A program made the position numbers and the translations under genes. A DNA stretch of 64,000 bases. Source: Macrocybe gigantea. Taxonomy: Eukaryota > Basidiomycota > Agaricomycetes > Agaricales > Callistosporiaceae. Positions 44,279 through 57,897 of the stretch are shown piece after piece. The number at the start of each line of letters is the position of its first letter. The stretch's first letter is position 1. Below the pieces are notes generated by a model. That model made no database searches, was not told the DNA's origin, and saw only the letters and a program-made list of their open reading frames with translations. The stretch covers positions 558,001-622,000 of the forward strand of contig SJRY01000111.1 of NCBI GenBank assembly GCA_011319805.1. The letters run 5' to 3'.

Positions 44279-47200
44279 ATGGCGGATACGCCCGCTGACG
44301 CCGCCACACTCTACGACGAAAAAAGGACCGACGACTTCCGCTATCCTCCAACTGCAGCGGCGTCACAGTCTTCCCGTGTCGATATACCCTCTTTTCACGT
44401 CGACATAGCCGAAGCAGAGCGCGAATTCAATGAATTAGCGAGACAGCTTTCTAGACGCTCTGCTCGCGAAGTAAAGCCAAAACCTAGCGAAACTACCATC
44501 GGGCAGGGAGACGTCGAGAAAGGAAAAGGGCAGGACGAGGACGAGGACGATGTGTTCGATCTTCGTGAATACCTGACGTCTTCGAACGATGCAAATCAGA
44601 ATGCGGGCATAAAGCACAAGGTATTAGCATACTGGCTTCTGTTCCCCATCGTATGTTCATCGGCGTCCACAGCACGTTGGCGTCACTTGGGAGGACCTCC
44701 AGGTCGATGTAATTGGTGGCATGGATCACAAGGTGTGTAACCCGGGTCTGTATGAAGTGAGGAACGCTCACGGACCTAATTACCACGAAGTTCTACGTTC
44801 CAACCCTGGGGGGTATGTTTTTTCTGCTGTCTCGTCCGGAATCATGTTCTCAATCGGGTTTCTTCTAGATGCAATCATGCGATTTTTTATTGGTCCCATT
44901 CTGTGGCTTTGGCAGCTCATATCCCCGCTACTTCCTATCAAAGCAACGATGCCTACTCGCACGATTCTCCAGAAGTTCGTACATATTCAGATGTTCCATA
45001 TAGTCCTTGTGCTCAAATCTCGAACATCGACAGGTCGTCCGGTGTCCTCCAGCCTGGCGAAATGTGTTTGGTACTTGGTTGCCCTGGAGCTGGATGCACA
45101 TCTTTTCTGAAGACCATTGCAAATCAACGTGGCGAATTTGCAAACGTTTCCGGCGAGGTGCTTTATGCTGGTATCGATGCACAGGAGATGGCAAAGTACT
45201 ACAAGGGCGAAGTTGTCTACAATCAAGAAGGTCGGCAATGATCCTAATCACCGCAAAGATGTTTACCCAACAGGGTTTGACAGATGATATCCACATCGCC
45301 ACTCTGACCGTAGCGCAGACGTTGGCTTTCGCATTATCAACGTGGGCACAAGATCCTGACTTTACCTCAATAGGAAAGCTAATCTCAGATGTTTAGTAAG
45401 ACCCCCGGTCCGAAGGGACGTCTCCCTGGCATCTCGAAGAAGCAATTCAACGAAGAGGTCCTTAGCACCTTGCTTCGAATGCTCAACATTTCGCATACTA
45501 GGGATACTTTAGTCGGCGATGAATTCGTCCGGGGCGTTTCTGGCGGTGAGCGGAAACGCGTCAGCATTGCGGAGATGATGGCTACCCGTGCGCGTGTTCA
45601 ATGTTGGGACAATTCGACTCGAGGACTTGATGCGTCTACTGCGCTTGACTTTGTCAAGTCCTTGCGAGTAATGACTGATATTTTGGGTCAAACCACTTTT
45701 GTGACACTGTGAGTCAAGTTTGTCTGTTTTGTGCTTCTTAAATGAACACCATCTTTCAAGCTATCAAGCTGGGGAGGGTATTTACGACCTGTTTGACAAA
45801 GTTCTCGTCCTGGACGAAGGTCATCAAGTATTCTTTGGACCGCCGACCGAAGCTCGCGCCTATTTTGAAGCCCTGGGTTACGGGTCGCTGCCTCGTCAGA
45901 GCACTGCGGATTACCTTACTGGATGCACAGATCGCAACGAGCGTCAGTTTGCTGACGGACGATCTGCACAGGACGTGCCGTCTACACCGGATGACCTGGA
46001 AAAAGTATACCGCAATTCAAGATTTGCGCAAGAGAATGAGCGGGCAAGGGTCGAATACAAGCGATACATGGAAACGGTCAAAACCGATCAGGAGGCGTTC
46101 CGAGCGGCAGTAGCAGCCGACAAAAAGAAGGGTGTCTCGAAGAAGAGTCCATACACCCTAGGCTTCATTGGTCAAGTTAGGGCGTTGACACGACGGCAGT
46201 TCCAAATGAGGCTTCAGGATAGGTTTCAGCTATACACCAGTTTTGGCTTGTCTTTGGTACGTGAATCCCCTCTATTCGGTTTAGCCTGCTTTTGAATGTA
46301 ACAAATTTTCATCAGGTTTTAGCCTTTGTACTCGGTGCTGCATACTACAAGCAACCAACAACGTCAAATGGGGCATTCACGCGTGCAGGGTAAGCGCGAT
46401 CACAACCGTCGTATTTCGCAGATCTAATTCCCGACGTTCGGCAGTCTGATCTTCACCGCTCTGCTCTCAACTTGTCTTGATGCATTTGTTGAGGTTCGTA
46501 CCGCCTTCATATTCATTGTTCGGGTCTCAGCCTCATGCCCCATCAAACAGATGCCTACTCAAATGCTCGGCCGCCCTATATTGCGGAAACAGGTGAGTGA
46601 ATTGTGTGTAACGCATGGCCACTGGATGTGAATTTGGACTTTCGCAGACCGCATATAGCTTATACCGACCATCGGCAATAGCACTCGCCAACACCGCCTC
46701 CGATTTGCCCTTCTCTGCCACCCGGGTCTTCATGTACGACATCGTCGTGTATTTCCTATCGGGCATGCACAGCTCAGCTGGCGGTTTCTGGACCTTCCAT
46801 CTCGTCAATTACACCACGTATCTGGCTATGCAAGGATTCTTCCGGACCTTTGGTTTGTTCTGCCCGAACTTCGACGCCGCCTTCCGACTTGCCACTTTCT
46901 TTATCCCTAATTTGTATGCTGTCCCTTTTGAGCTTTATTGATGTCGGAAAAACTGATTGCGTGTCTCAGCATTCAGTATGCTGGGTATCTGATTCCGGTG
47001 GACAGTATGAAAAGATGGTTATTCTGGATCGTGAGTTTTTTTTCCCTATGCCTTTGCAATTTCGGGTATAATGGAGTTGTTCCACAGTACTACATCAACC
47101 CCGTTTCTTATGGTATGTATGCGTTAACAGTCATCGTTTAGCAATGGCCAGCCTTCTTCCAATTGTTCTGACTGTCCTTCTAATAGCATGGGCGGCGGCA

Positions 47201-50200
47201 ATGGAAAACGAGTTCGGCCGGATTAGTGTAAGTACACTTAGCTTTCTGCCATTCTTTGAACCGCCTAACCCACCTTGAAATCATAGCTGACATGCGACGG
47301 TAATTCTGTAGTTCCACGCAATGGCCCCGGCCTCACAAAATACCCGTATGTATTCAGTCGCCATCGTCACATCGCTCCTGACCAATGTTTGCAGCAATGA
47401 ACTCGGTCCGAATCAAGCTTGCACTTTATTCGGCTCCCGAGGAGGAAGCAACATCATCGCCGGCAGAGACTATATATCTGTTGGATATGGTTTAGACGTC
47501 AAAGACCTTTGGAGGCGTAACTTCGTTGTAATCATAGGTTTCCTCATCCTTTTCCAGCTTACCCAAATATTCGTCATCGAGTTTTTCCCGGTACGCACAA
47601 TGAATCTCCTGTTAGCTTGTGGCTTCCATTTACTCTCTCCCGATCTGCAGCAATACGGACACAACTTCGCAATTCAGCTCTTTGCAAAGGAAGATCAGGA
47701 TACAAAGAAACGAAATGCCATTCTGCGCGAGAAGAAGGCGCAGAGAGGCGAGAAGGGACATCAAACAACAGATACTTCCGTAAAGGAAACGTTGTATGTG
47801 CTTGGATCTTCATGCAATTCCCTACTGTTTGCTAAAGATTGCCCATAGCGAACCTCGGTCTCGGAAGACATTCACCTGGGAGGCTCTCAACTATCACGTC
47901 CCGGTACCTGGTGGCACTCGCCGCTTGTTGCATGACGTATACGGCTATGTCAAGCCTGGAACATTAACAGCACTCATGGGTGCCAGTGGTGCAGGTTCGT
48001 GGAGCTGGTTAAGCCCGCAGAGGCTGGCGTAAACTGAAAGCTATCCAGGAAAAACAACATGTCTGGATGTTCTGGCACAGCGCAAGAACATTGGTGTTGT
48101 TGCCGGCAATGTCCTGGTCGATGGGCGGCCTCTTGATTCGGATTTTGCCAGAGGAACAGCCTATGGTATGCACCAAGCTTGCATTATTGTCACAGAAACT
48201 AAACTCGACCATCAGCGGAGCAAATGGACGTTCATGACGGTACCGCCACAGTCCGAGAAGCGATGCGTTTCTCTGCCTATCTGCGGCAACCTTGGCACAT
48301 ATCTAAAGAGGAAAAGGACCAATATGTCGAGGAGATGATCGAATTGCTTGAACTCCAAGATCTATCAGAGGCCCTCGTCATGACTCTCGGTGTAGAGGCT
48401 CGGAAGAGGCTTACGATTGGTGTTGAGTTAGCTAGCAAGCCGGAACTGCTGCTTTTCTTGGACGAACCAACGTCAGGTCTCGATGCCCAAAGGTAACGTT
48501 AAATTATTTATTTCGGTGTGTGCTTTACTCATGGACGTTGAAGTGCATGGAATCTTGTTCGTTTCCTGCGGAAACTTGCTGACCAAGGCCAAGCTATTCT
48601 TTGCACGATCCACCAGCCGTCATCGCTTTTGTTCGAGAGCTTTGATCGTTTGTTGCTTTTGGAGAGGGGTGGCGAAACCGTTTACTTTGGTAACATTGGC
48701 AAGGACTCTCAGGTTATTCGGGAGTACTTTGGGAAACACGGCGCCCCTTGTCCACCAAATGTCAATCCCGCTGAATTCATGCTCGATGCCATTGGTGCTG
48801 GTGTCACTCCAAGGATAGGCGATCGCGACTGGAAAGATGTCTGGCTGGAGTCGGAGGAATACAAGCAAGTCCGGTCGGAGATTGATGGGATCAAGCATGA
48901 AGCTTTGTCTCGCCCTCAAGAAGAGAAGAAAAAACTGAGTACCTGTATGTTTTTCTCTGGCCTTTCTATCGTGTACCTATCACTGATTATATGTCACAGA
49001 TGCAACGCCATTTTTGTATCAGCTCAAAGTTGTCGTTCAACGAAACAATCTGGCGTTGTGGAGGTCTCCCGACTACATTTTTAGTCGCCTTTTCGTCTGC
49101 TCCTTCATATCACTATTCATCTCACTCTCATTCCTACAAATTGGCAACAGTCTCAGAGATCTACAATTCAGGATGTTTGCAATGTACGCGGCTCGTTTAA
49201 TATCTACCTCGTACCTCACGCTCAGCCACGTCATGGATAGATTCTGGGTTGTCGTCTTGCCTGCTATTGTTATGTCCCAAATTGAGCCCATCTTTATTTT
49301 CAACCGAAGTATGTCTTTTCATCTTTCTTATACTGATATTCATTGACTTGTTCCATCAGGGGTGTTTATCAGAGGTAAGACACGCCGGTTTCAGTTCGAC
49401 CCTTCTCACACATTGTTGCAGAGGCGTCTAGTCGCATCTACTCTCCGTTCGTATTTGCTATCGGCCAGTTAATGGGCGAGATCCCGTACAATATCTATGT
49501 GCTCTGGTGTACTGGGTGCTCATGGTAAGTCGTGACATTATCGCATCACATTAATTTTAACGAGTCGCTGGCAAGGTTTACCCAATTGGATTCGGGCAAG
49601 GAAGTGCGGGTACCAATGGGACTGGATTCCAGCTATTAGTGATCATATTTATGATGTCCTTCGGAGTGACTTTCGGCCAACTAATCGCTGCGGTCTCACC
49701 AAGCATTCAGGTACGACGTTTCGAGGCTTTACATGTCAGAAAGCCAATGGTCGGTTTTTTAGGTGGCCGTCTTGTTTAACCCGCCATTGGGATTAATCCT
49801 TTCCGCGTTCTGTGGCGTGACTATCCCTTATCCTACTATGATGAAGTTCTGGAGAAGCTGGTTGTACGAGCTCAATCCCTACACTCGGACGCTTGCAGCG
49901 ATGACCTCAACGGAGTTACAGTGAGTTTCGGTCGCATTGAATGGTAGTTTTGGTCCTGAAGTGTTTTGCAGTGGTTTGACGATCAAATGCAAGGCGGATG
50001 AGTTTGCGATCTTTGATCCGCCCGCCGGTCAAACATGCGCTCAATGGGCACAAGACTTTGTAACCGTGTTCAAGGGGTATATTGACAACCTGAACGACAC
50101 TGCGGCTTGTCGTTACTGCCAGTTTAGCGTCGGTGATCAGTTCTACGAACCCTTGAACATCAGTTATTCGAATAGATGGAGAGACGCATTCATACTCTTT

Positions 50201-50373
50201 TCTTTCATTAGTAAGTTGTATTGCACATGTGGCTTCATCGATCTGACACCGTCCTCAGTTTTCAACATCATCGTTACGATAAGTGAGCTCTGATGATTGG
50301 ACATATTGGACACGGTTACTGATGCATGGTTACTTTAGTTGCTTCCCGTTTCCTGAGATACGCCAAACGATGA
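44279..50373 (+). CDS. full-size PDR-type ABC transporter (ABCG family, NBD-TMD-NBD-TMD), one apparent frameshift
   Basis: About 25 exons encode roughly 1,480 residues. An acidic N-terminus leads to NBD1 with Walker [11 protein letters not shown], signature V-S-G-G-E-R-K-R and Walker B-like [10 protein letters not shown]. The first membrane domain follows, then NBD2 with G-A-S-G-A-G-K-T-T, the altered signature [10 protein letters not shown] and [13 protein letters not shown]. The second membrane domain ends [12 protein letters not shown]1 lacks the Walker A lysine (Cys instead), the normal asymmetry of yeast Pdr5-type pumps. Such proteins export drugs, plant or fungal metabolites, or lipids at the plasma membrane. 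One frame break lies at about 49498 (N-I-Y to C-A-L-V-Y-W), fixed by one T. Exon 49360-49374 is only 15 nt. The splice around 44990-45040 is uncertain. Confidence 0.93.
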
Positions 50374-50975
50374 GCTATGGTTCCAGCAGTCAAACGATTT
50401 AGACGCTGTATACCGCGGACAGCAAAAACTTACTTGCACGTAATAGTTGGTAGATGCCTTCAACGAAACCGCAGTCACGCTTTCGCCTAGCTTTATCATA
50501 GATTGGCTCTAATGTATTTGACATCCATATATATTTGTAGCAATGGAACTGGAAGCATGTCTTTGTCATGGTTGCACTTTCTGTCAATGTTGCGCATCGA
50601 TGGAAGGAGATTTTTGCGTCCGCTATATTCTCATCAAAATCATCCTTCAACCTCATTCTGCGGCTTCATTAATATACGCTGTTCTAAATTATCAACCGGT
50701 TTTTGCCTGTGGGCCATGGTCCCTTTTATGCACTTCTAAGGGGAAATAATGTGTGGTGGCAAATTTCTAGGTATTTCACCCATCCATCCCAAGACGTATA
50801 GCCACTATAAGTTTAGTGTAACCTCATTGAGAACCGGCATCGCACGTAACAACCATTTCGACTTCAATGTAAGTCGAAGGTCTTTTGAGTGCCATCTATC
50901 AATGATATATAGCGAGCAGAAACCGGAGCCTGTATCATCCGAATCCTGTTTGTATGAAGGCCAGAGTTAAGCTCG
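50374..50975. other. convergent intergenic region
   Basis: 3' flanks of the ABC transporter and prefoldin genes. Short frames on both strands have no recognisable content. Confidence 0.45.
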
Positions 50976-51566
50976 CTACTGCTCCTTAGGCGCATGATGG
51001 AACTGAAATGCGGTCAGAAGTGCTGAGCATGAGATGAAGAGAATCTAAATCAAGTCTCACGATATCACGTAGCTGAGCTTGGGCATCATTAAACTGCTTT
51101 TCGAGATATTTCGACTGTCAGGTATTTTAACGACATAAGATAGCAGGAGTTGGCGAAAATTCCACCTTTTTGTTAAGACTGTTGATATCATCCGTTAAGT
51201 CTTTCTCCTGCGCCTTCAATTCATCTTCCATCTTCTTCCTACGCTCCATCATAAACCTGATGGTGATGGTTAGATTACGAAAGAGATTCCAGGTAATACT
51301 AGCAGTACATCTTTCCTACGCCCTTGTAGAGTTTGACATCGCCTTGTATCTGATTTATTTCATCGATTGTAAGCTGCAAGATGCGCCTTTCGCGCTCTTT
51401 GGCGTTGGTTTGTTGCACTGTCGTATTAAGGGCCCGTTGTGACTGCACAGCGGTCTGTTGGATTTGGATCAAAATCTGAAAGCGAGGGCATGGATGAGCA
51501 ATGCATAACCAGCCAAGACAGACTAGAAATAGAGACCTTCCTCAGCGTATCGTCCGAAAGCGACAT
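50976..51566 (-). CDS. pfd1: prefoldin subunit 1
   Basis: Five exons (51566-51537, 51475-51309, 51256-51166, 51114-51061, 51002-50976) encode 122 residues, the usual length for a beta-type prefoldin. The first helix reads I-Q-I-Q-Q-T-A-V-Q-S-Q-R-A-L-N. The beta-hairpin region holds Y-K-G-V-G-K-M-F-M with the conserved G-V-G-K-M built across the second intron. The second helix is M-E-D-E-L-K-A-Q-E-K-D-L, ending K-Y-L-E-K-Q-F. Prefoldin hands unfolded actin and tubulin to the CCT chaperonin in the cytosol. It is divergent from snu114 with 173 bp between the starts. Confidence 0.93.
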
Positions 51567-51739
51567 GTGGAGGAGTAATGAAGAGATCAGAGTGATGACG
51601 AATTTAGTAATCTCATCTTGTCTGCAGCTGTTTGACCCAAAACCTTTCTCTCTGCGCGCACATCTTTCCCGAAGTTCACGTCTCAATTCATTGGTCGTCC
51701 ATCTACAGTTTCTTCGTCGGCCCCATCAACGTTTCCATA

Positions 51740-54700
51740 ATGGCCTCTCTCGATGATTACGATGAGTTTGGCAATTATATTGGCGGCGACCTCGAATCTG
51801 AGGAGGAAGAGGAAATGCCGCAAGCTCCATTCCAGCAGCAGCCCGAAGCAGCACCCCTCGAAGGATACAGTGAAGAGCCTATGGAGACTGTCGAGGAGAC
51901 CGCGCTGATGGAGATAGATGGTTCGCCTCCCATTGACCTCCATACCGATCCATTGACCCTCAATGTCTTCCAGAACCAACGCACAAGGCTGTTATCCTTC
52001 ATGAAGACAAACAATACTATCCCTCGGCAGAAGATGTATATGGTCCTGAGGTTGAGACGCTGGTCCAGGAGGAAGATGCCCAACCCTTGTCCGAACCCAT
52101 CATTGCACCAATCAAGGTGCGAAAATGGACAGTAGAGGAAAAGGATATGCCGGAGACCCGTTTTGACAAGGGGTGCGTTCTCTAATGATAGTCTGCAAGC
52201 ACTGCACCTAAACTTCTGCCAGTTTTCTACTGAACATGACAGCCTTTCCTGAAATGATTCGCAATGTAGCTGTTGTGGGACACCTACACCATGGAAAAAC
52301 AGCCTTAATGGATATGCTTGTCTTTGAGACTCATAAAATGGTTTGGGATTCAGATAAGCAGGTTCGTCCTTATACCGTCACGATAATGCATGCAGCTCAA
52401 CCCTGTTACAGACGCGTTATACTGACACACATATGCTATCCCGAGAACGCGAAATATCTATAAAATCTTCGCCTATGTCATTAATATTGTCCAATACCGC
52501 AGGAAAATCCTACCTCGTGCATCTGATTGATACACCGGGACATGTGAATTTCGTGGATGAGGTTGCTTCGGCCATACGTTTGGCTGACGGTATCTTGCTG
52601 GTGGTCGATGTTGTGGAGGGAGTGAGTTTCACGCTCTTCTGAAGTTGTATTTTTGCTGAGGCCAATTCAGCTCATGGTGGGTACAGAGTCCATCTTGCGA
52701 CACGCACTGCAAGAAGGTGTCAAAATTACCCTAGTCGTGAATAAAATTGACAGACTAATTCTTGAACTGCGCATCAAACCTGCCGATGCCTATTACAAGA
52801 TAAAGCATACAATCGAGGAGATCAATACGTTCATTAGGCATGTCGAATCTCACCGTGGGGTTTTATATGATTGATCCTTTTCGCGTAGTGCTATTGATCC
52901 GGATCCAGAATTGCGCTTAAGCCCGGAAAATGGAAATGTAGCATTTGCCAGCACGGATATGCACTGGTGTTTCACATTGAAGTCGTTTGCAAAAATGTAT
53001 GCCGACACATACGGTGCGTTGTCTCTCAGTTGGCTGCCTCGCTCTGGTTACAATATCCATTCGATGACAGGAAAACTTGACGTCGATGCCTTCGCTGGCC
53101 GGCTGTGGGGAGATATCTACTTCATGCCGAGACGCGTCGATTTACTCGGAAACAAGCTGATCCGGAAACCAATCGCACCTTTGTCCAATTCATCCTCGAT
53201 CCCTTGTATAAGATCTATAGCCATGTTCTCAGCGAAGAGACAGACGCCCTCAGGGAGACGTTAGACAGCCTTGGGATCGAATTGAAGCCAGTGATGTACA
53301 AAATGGACGTCCGACCACTACTGAAAGTGGTTCTCGATCAGTTCTTTGGCCCTTCGACGGGTCTGGTTGATGTTATTGTGGAGAAGATACCGTCCGCGAT
53401 CGATGGCGCGGTTGGCAAGGTAGGTTCCGCCGCGTTTATGAGGTTGGGCTAACTGTAAACTATCACCTTTGTAGGTTGAATCAACATATACAGGTCCTCT
53501 AACGTCTGATCTGGCGGTATCAATGAAAGCTTGTGATCCAGAGGGGCCCATCATGGTGCAGATTACGAAGCTGTATCATACAACAGACGCTCAATCGTTC
53601 CGAGCGTTTGGTCGGGTGCTTAGCGGCACTGTTCGAAAAGGCATGTCGGTCAAGGTTTTAGGCGAGGGTTATTCGCCAGAAGATGAAGAAGATATGATGA
53701 AGGCGACAGTCGAGGACATCTGGATTAACGAAGCCAGGCATGTCCGGTTTGCTTGTTAACTGTCTGGAAAAGCTAAATCTGCATCAGATATTTTATCCCA
53801 GCTGAGGAGGTTCCGGCTGGCAACCTCGTTCTTCTCGGTGGAGTGGATGCATCGATATCCAAGACGGCGACCATTGCATCGGTGGACATGGACGAGGACT
53901 TACACATATTCCGACCGATCAAGCACATAACACAATCTGTCCTGAAAGTTGCCATTGAACCCATCGCGCCGTCGGAGTTGCCAAAAATGCTTTCCGGTCT
54001 GCGCAGTGTCAATAAATCGTATCCTCTTTTGTCGACCAAGGTCGAAGAGAGCGGCGAACACGTCATTGTTGGAACGGGAGAGCTTTATCTGGATTGTGTC
54101 ATGCACGATCTGCGGAAACTCTTCTCCGAGATCGAGATCAAGGTGTCGGACCCTGTCACCAAGTTCTGCGAGACGGTGTTGGAGACCAGTGCGTTGAAAT
54201 GCTACGCCGACACGCCAAATAAAAAGTGAGCACGCTCTTTGCTTCCTACCACACAGCTATTGATGCTGGCGGCGGGTAGGAACCGAATTACGATGATTGC
54301 AGAGCCGCTGGAGAAAGGGATCGCCGAGGACATTGAACGAGGACGTGTCAACATGCGGATATCGGCGAAGGAGCGTGGCAAGTTCTTCGAGGAGAAATAT
54401 CAATGGGATCTGCTTGCTTCACGGTCGATATGGGCATTTGGGCCCGATGAGAATGGCCCGAATATCCTCTTGGATGACACGCTGCCATCGCAGGTTTTTT
54501 TTTCGTGTACTAAATTGACGTGCTGGTGGCTGAGCACTATACTTCAGGTGGACAAGAAGCTGCTAGGAACAGTAAAGGAACATATAAAACAGGGCTTCCA
54601 GTGGGGTGCCCGAGAAGGACCATTATGCGATGAACGTGAGTGTTCCATTTGGGGGCGAGATATTCTGGATATCTGATTGGTACTAGCTATGCGCAATGTG

Positions 54701-55424
54701 AAATTCCGAATATTGGATGCAAGCCTGGCGCAGGAGCCCATCTTCCGTGGAGGTGGCCAAATTGTGCCCACGGCCCGTCGAGTGTGCTATTCGTCGTTCT
54801 TGATGGTGAGAAGAGAGGGATATTCCGACGGTATCTAGAACATTCTGACGGAGAAATTCTTATCACAGGCTACTCCGCGTCTGATGGAGCCGATCTATTA
54901 CGTGGAAGTGCAAGCACCTGCAGATTGCATATCGGCCGTGTACACAGTGCTTGCGCGGCGGCGTGGGCATGTTACGCAGGACATTCCAAAGGCTGGCTCT
55001 CCGTTGTACACTGTCAAGGCGCTGATTCCGGTGATCGACGCGAACGGTTTCGAGACAGACTTGAGGACAGCAACCCAGGGGCAAGCATTCTGTTTGCAGG
55101 TGTTTGATCACTGGTCCATAGTACCAGGTTAAGGAATCCTCTCACCAATGTTGTCGCTTGTGAGCTAATGAAATGTGCAGGTGACCCGACTGACACAAGT
55201 GTCAAGCTTCGGCCCCTGGAGCCTGCGTCTGGACAGGCACTGGCACGTGACCTGGTGCTGAAGACGCGGCGACGCAAGGGCTTGGGCGAGCATATCGCAG
55301 TGTCGAAATACCTGGATGACGAGTTCGTGGTGAGTGAGCCGTATGCTGTCTGTACGTGTTCTTGAGCTGATGGTGCGCGTAGTTGGCGCTATCGGCGTCG
55401 GGGCATGCAGATCTGCTAGGATGA
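51740..55424 (+). CDS. snu114: U5 snRNP GTPase Snu114 (EFTUD2), two apparent frameshifts
   Basis: About 13 exons encode roughly 980 residues. The acidic N-terminus ([12 protein letters not shown]) leads to [15 protein letters not shown]. The EF-G-like GTPase domain shows G-H-L-H-H-G-K-T (P loop), D-T-P-G-H-V-N-F and N-K-I-D. Downstream EF-2 domains end with [13 protein letters not shown]. Snu114 controls spliceosome activation and disassembly through Brr2. Breaks lie somewhere in 51930-51985 (joining the acidic region to the Y-Y-P block) and at 53127-53128 (D-I-Y-F-M-P to E-T-R-R-F-T-R-K-Q); each needs one extra base. Introns 52838-52888 and 53738-53787 both use the donor AG|GCATGT. Switch I reads S-R-E-R-E-I-S where the family has Arg-Gly. 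Confidence 0.94.
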
Positions 55425-55593
55425 AATGTTAGAATTGATAATCACGTGATGTGTGGGAAGGGTGCCACGTATGCTTGGGCTGGCGGAGGAGCGGTATTTA
55501 TTAGGGACAAGTCCGTGTCAGTTGTGGTTAAGCTCTTATTCTTGCCCACTCCTTTCTCTGTCCATATTCCTGTCTCCGGCCTTCGTATATCCT

Positions 55594-57662
55594 ATGCGAA
55601 GTGTAGCGCTTTCTGTCCTCGCCCTCGCCGCCTCTGGCGCGTTGGCTCAAACTGACGATGCCCCCAAGCCTACTTTTACCGCAAGTCTTTTCTCGGTGCC
55701 ACGTAGTTTAGCTTTTTTTCCGCTCATGACGCATGTGCTATATCTAGCCCTCCAAGATAAAGGCCCATTCCTCGAGCAGTTCACTGATGACTGGGCAGAC
55801 CGCTGGACACCATCTGAAGCGACCAAGAAGACCCCGGTTGGGGGCGAGACCTTCAGCTACGTTGGCAAGTGGGAGGTCGAAGATCCTGCCATCTCCGTCG
55901 TCGAGGGCGACCAGGGTCTCGTCGCGAAGAGCAAGGCTGCGCACCACGCCATCTCTGCCCCCTTCGAGAAGCCTATCTCGTTTGCCGACAAACCGCTTGT
56001 CGTGCAGTACGAGGTCAAGTACCAGAAGGGCGGCAATTGCGGAGGTGGATACCTCAAGCTTCTCGAGGACGGCTTCCAGACCAGCGGCAAGGAGTTCTCG
56101 GACACCACGCCCTGGGTCGTCATGTTCGGTCCTGACCTTACTTGCCCTGGCACTAAGGTATGCAGCACACGCCTACGTGTTTTAATGTGGCTGAGCCCGT
56201 ATAATCCATATTGCGTCCGCCGTAGGTCCACTTTATCTTCCGTCACAAGAGTCCAAAGACCGGAGAGGTCGAGGAGAAGCACCTGAAGGTCGCCCCGAGG
56301 CCATCCATCGAAAAATTGACCAACATGTATACGCTTATCATTCAGTGCGTGTCCTCAATCGGCTTTTCTTACAAGCGCGCTGACGATTGATACATTCCCC
56401 AGCCCTAATAACACATACAGCGTGGCCTTCAACGGTGAAGTCGACAAGACCGGCAGCCTTTTGGAAGACTTTGAACCCCCCGTCAATCCTCCCAAGGAAA
56501 TTGATGACCCTGAGGACAAGAAGCCCGCTGACTGGGTCGATGAGCAAAAATTCCTGACCCGAAGCAAAGAAAGTACGCCGCAAGCCTGCGAATGCGAATC
56601 GAACTTAAACTAAATTATTCATGTACAGCCCGATGACTGGGACGAAGATGCTCCATATGAGATTCCAGATGAGGAGGCCACCAAGCCGGAAGGATGGCTT
56701 GATAATGAACCATCGACCATCCCTGATCCTGGTGAGTTGGAAAATGGCCAGTAGCCATCTCCCAAGTTTGATTTCTCCCGCGAAACAGATGCCCAGAAGC
56801 CTGACGAATGGGATGATGAAGAAGATGGCGATTGGGTCCCCCTACTGTGCCTAACCCCAAGTGCAGCGAAGCTCCGGGATGTGGTGAATGGAAACGGTAA
56901 TTCTTCCCCCGTCTATCTTGTCTGGTGACAATCGTGATTTTGATTGAAAACATCCAGTCCTTTCAAGGCCAACCCTGACTATAAGGGCAAATGGTACCCG
57001 CCTATGATTGATAACCCTGCTTATAAGGGACCATGGGCTCCTCGCAAGATCCCCAACCCTACCTATTTCGAAGATAACAGTCCTGTCAAGTCCCTTCCTA
57101 AGATTGTGAGTAGCGAAGCTCGGAGCATCCATTCAGATGCTTATGTTATTCGAAGGGTGGTGTCGGCATCGAACTCTGGACTATGACCGAGGACATCCTG
57201 TTCGACAATGTCTACATTGGCCACTCCGTTGAGGATGCTAAGGCATTCGCAGCAGAAACCTTTGACATCAAGAAACCCCTTGAAGTCGCCGCTGATAAGG
57301 CCTCTACTCCCGAGGAGGCAGAGGAGGAATCCACTCCTTCCTTCAAGGAAGATCCCGTCACGTTCATCCGCCAACGTGTCCTTACGTTTGTTGATGCTGC
57401 GAAGGCTGACCCCTTGTCCGCCTTCAAATCGCAGCCCGAAACCGGTGTTGCTATTGCAGCTGCTTTGTTCACCATATTTGGCATGATAGGCGCTCTCCTC
57501 GGCTTCGTTGGGAACTCGCAGAAACCTGTCATTACCAAGTCTTCATCCAAGAAGACCGATGCTCCCACACCAGACGACAAGAATAAGACTGAAACGGCAC
57601 CGGTGGCATCTGCTGGCGACGACAAAAAGGAGGAATCGACCTTAAAGAAGCGTGGAAAGTAA
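55594..57662 (+). CDS. calnexin, ER lectin chaperone (apparent frameshifts)
   Basis: About eight exons, roughly 560 residues. A signal peptide ([15 protein letters not shown]) starts the protein; the first intron is 55685-55747. The lectin domain shows [22 protein letters not shown] and [11 protein letters not shown]. The P-domain repeats include P-D-D-W-D-E-D and [13 protein letters not shown], then G-E-W-K-R and G-K-W-Y-P-P. A single membrane helix ([18 protein letters not shown]) precedes a Lys-rich cytosolic tail ending K-K-R-G-K. Calnexin retains monoglucosylated glycoproteins for folding. One clear break is in the C5 run at 56838-56842 (D-W-V-P to P-T-V-P-N-P-K-C). Another lies around the A5 run at 56546-56550 and the following splice, where more than one base may be missing. 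Confidence 0.94.
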
Positions 57663-57897
57663 AGAATAGGAATGGAATCGGGACTTGCGATCACTCTTGG
57701 GCAGGAAATCGTAGCTAATTATCGACTGCGGAAAATGTACTAGCCAGGCCGACTACTGATAAAATAATTCTCTCGATCTATTTGTAGTTGTTTTGCCATG
57801 CGTCTCTCATCAAAGCCGCCGCTGTCATGGCCCAAGCGGGCTCTTTCACTGTATGCTCCTCTCAAGACGCGCATATAGTCGCTTGCTATCTATCACA

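Noticed and set aside
44500..46300. Non-canonical Walker A and Walker B of NBD1 as signs of decay
   Set aside because: Cys for Lys in Walker A and Asn in Walker B are normal in the N-terminal domain of fungal PDR transporters.
44279..50373. ABC transporter region as two half-size genes
   Set aside because: Both NBDs lie in one continuous chain of phase-consistent exons, and the Cys-containing Walker A followed by a normal one is typical of a single PDR protein.
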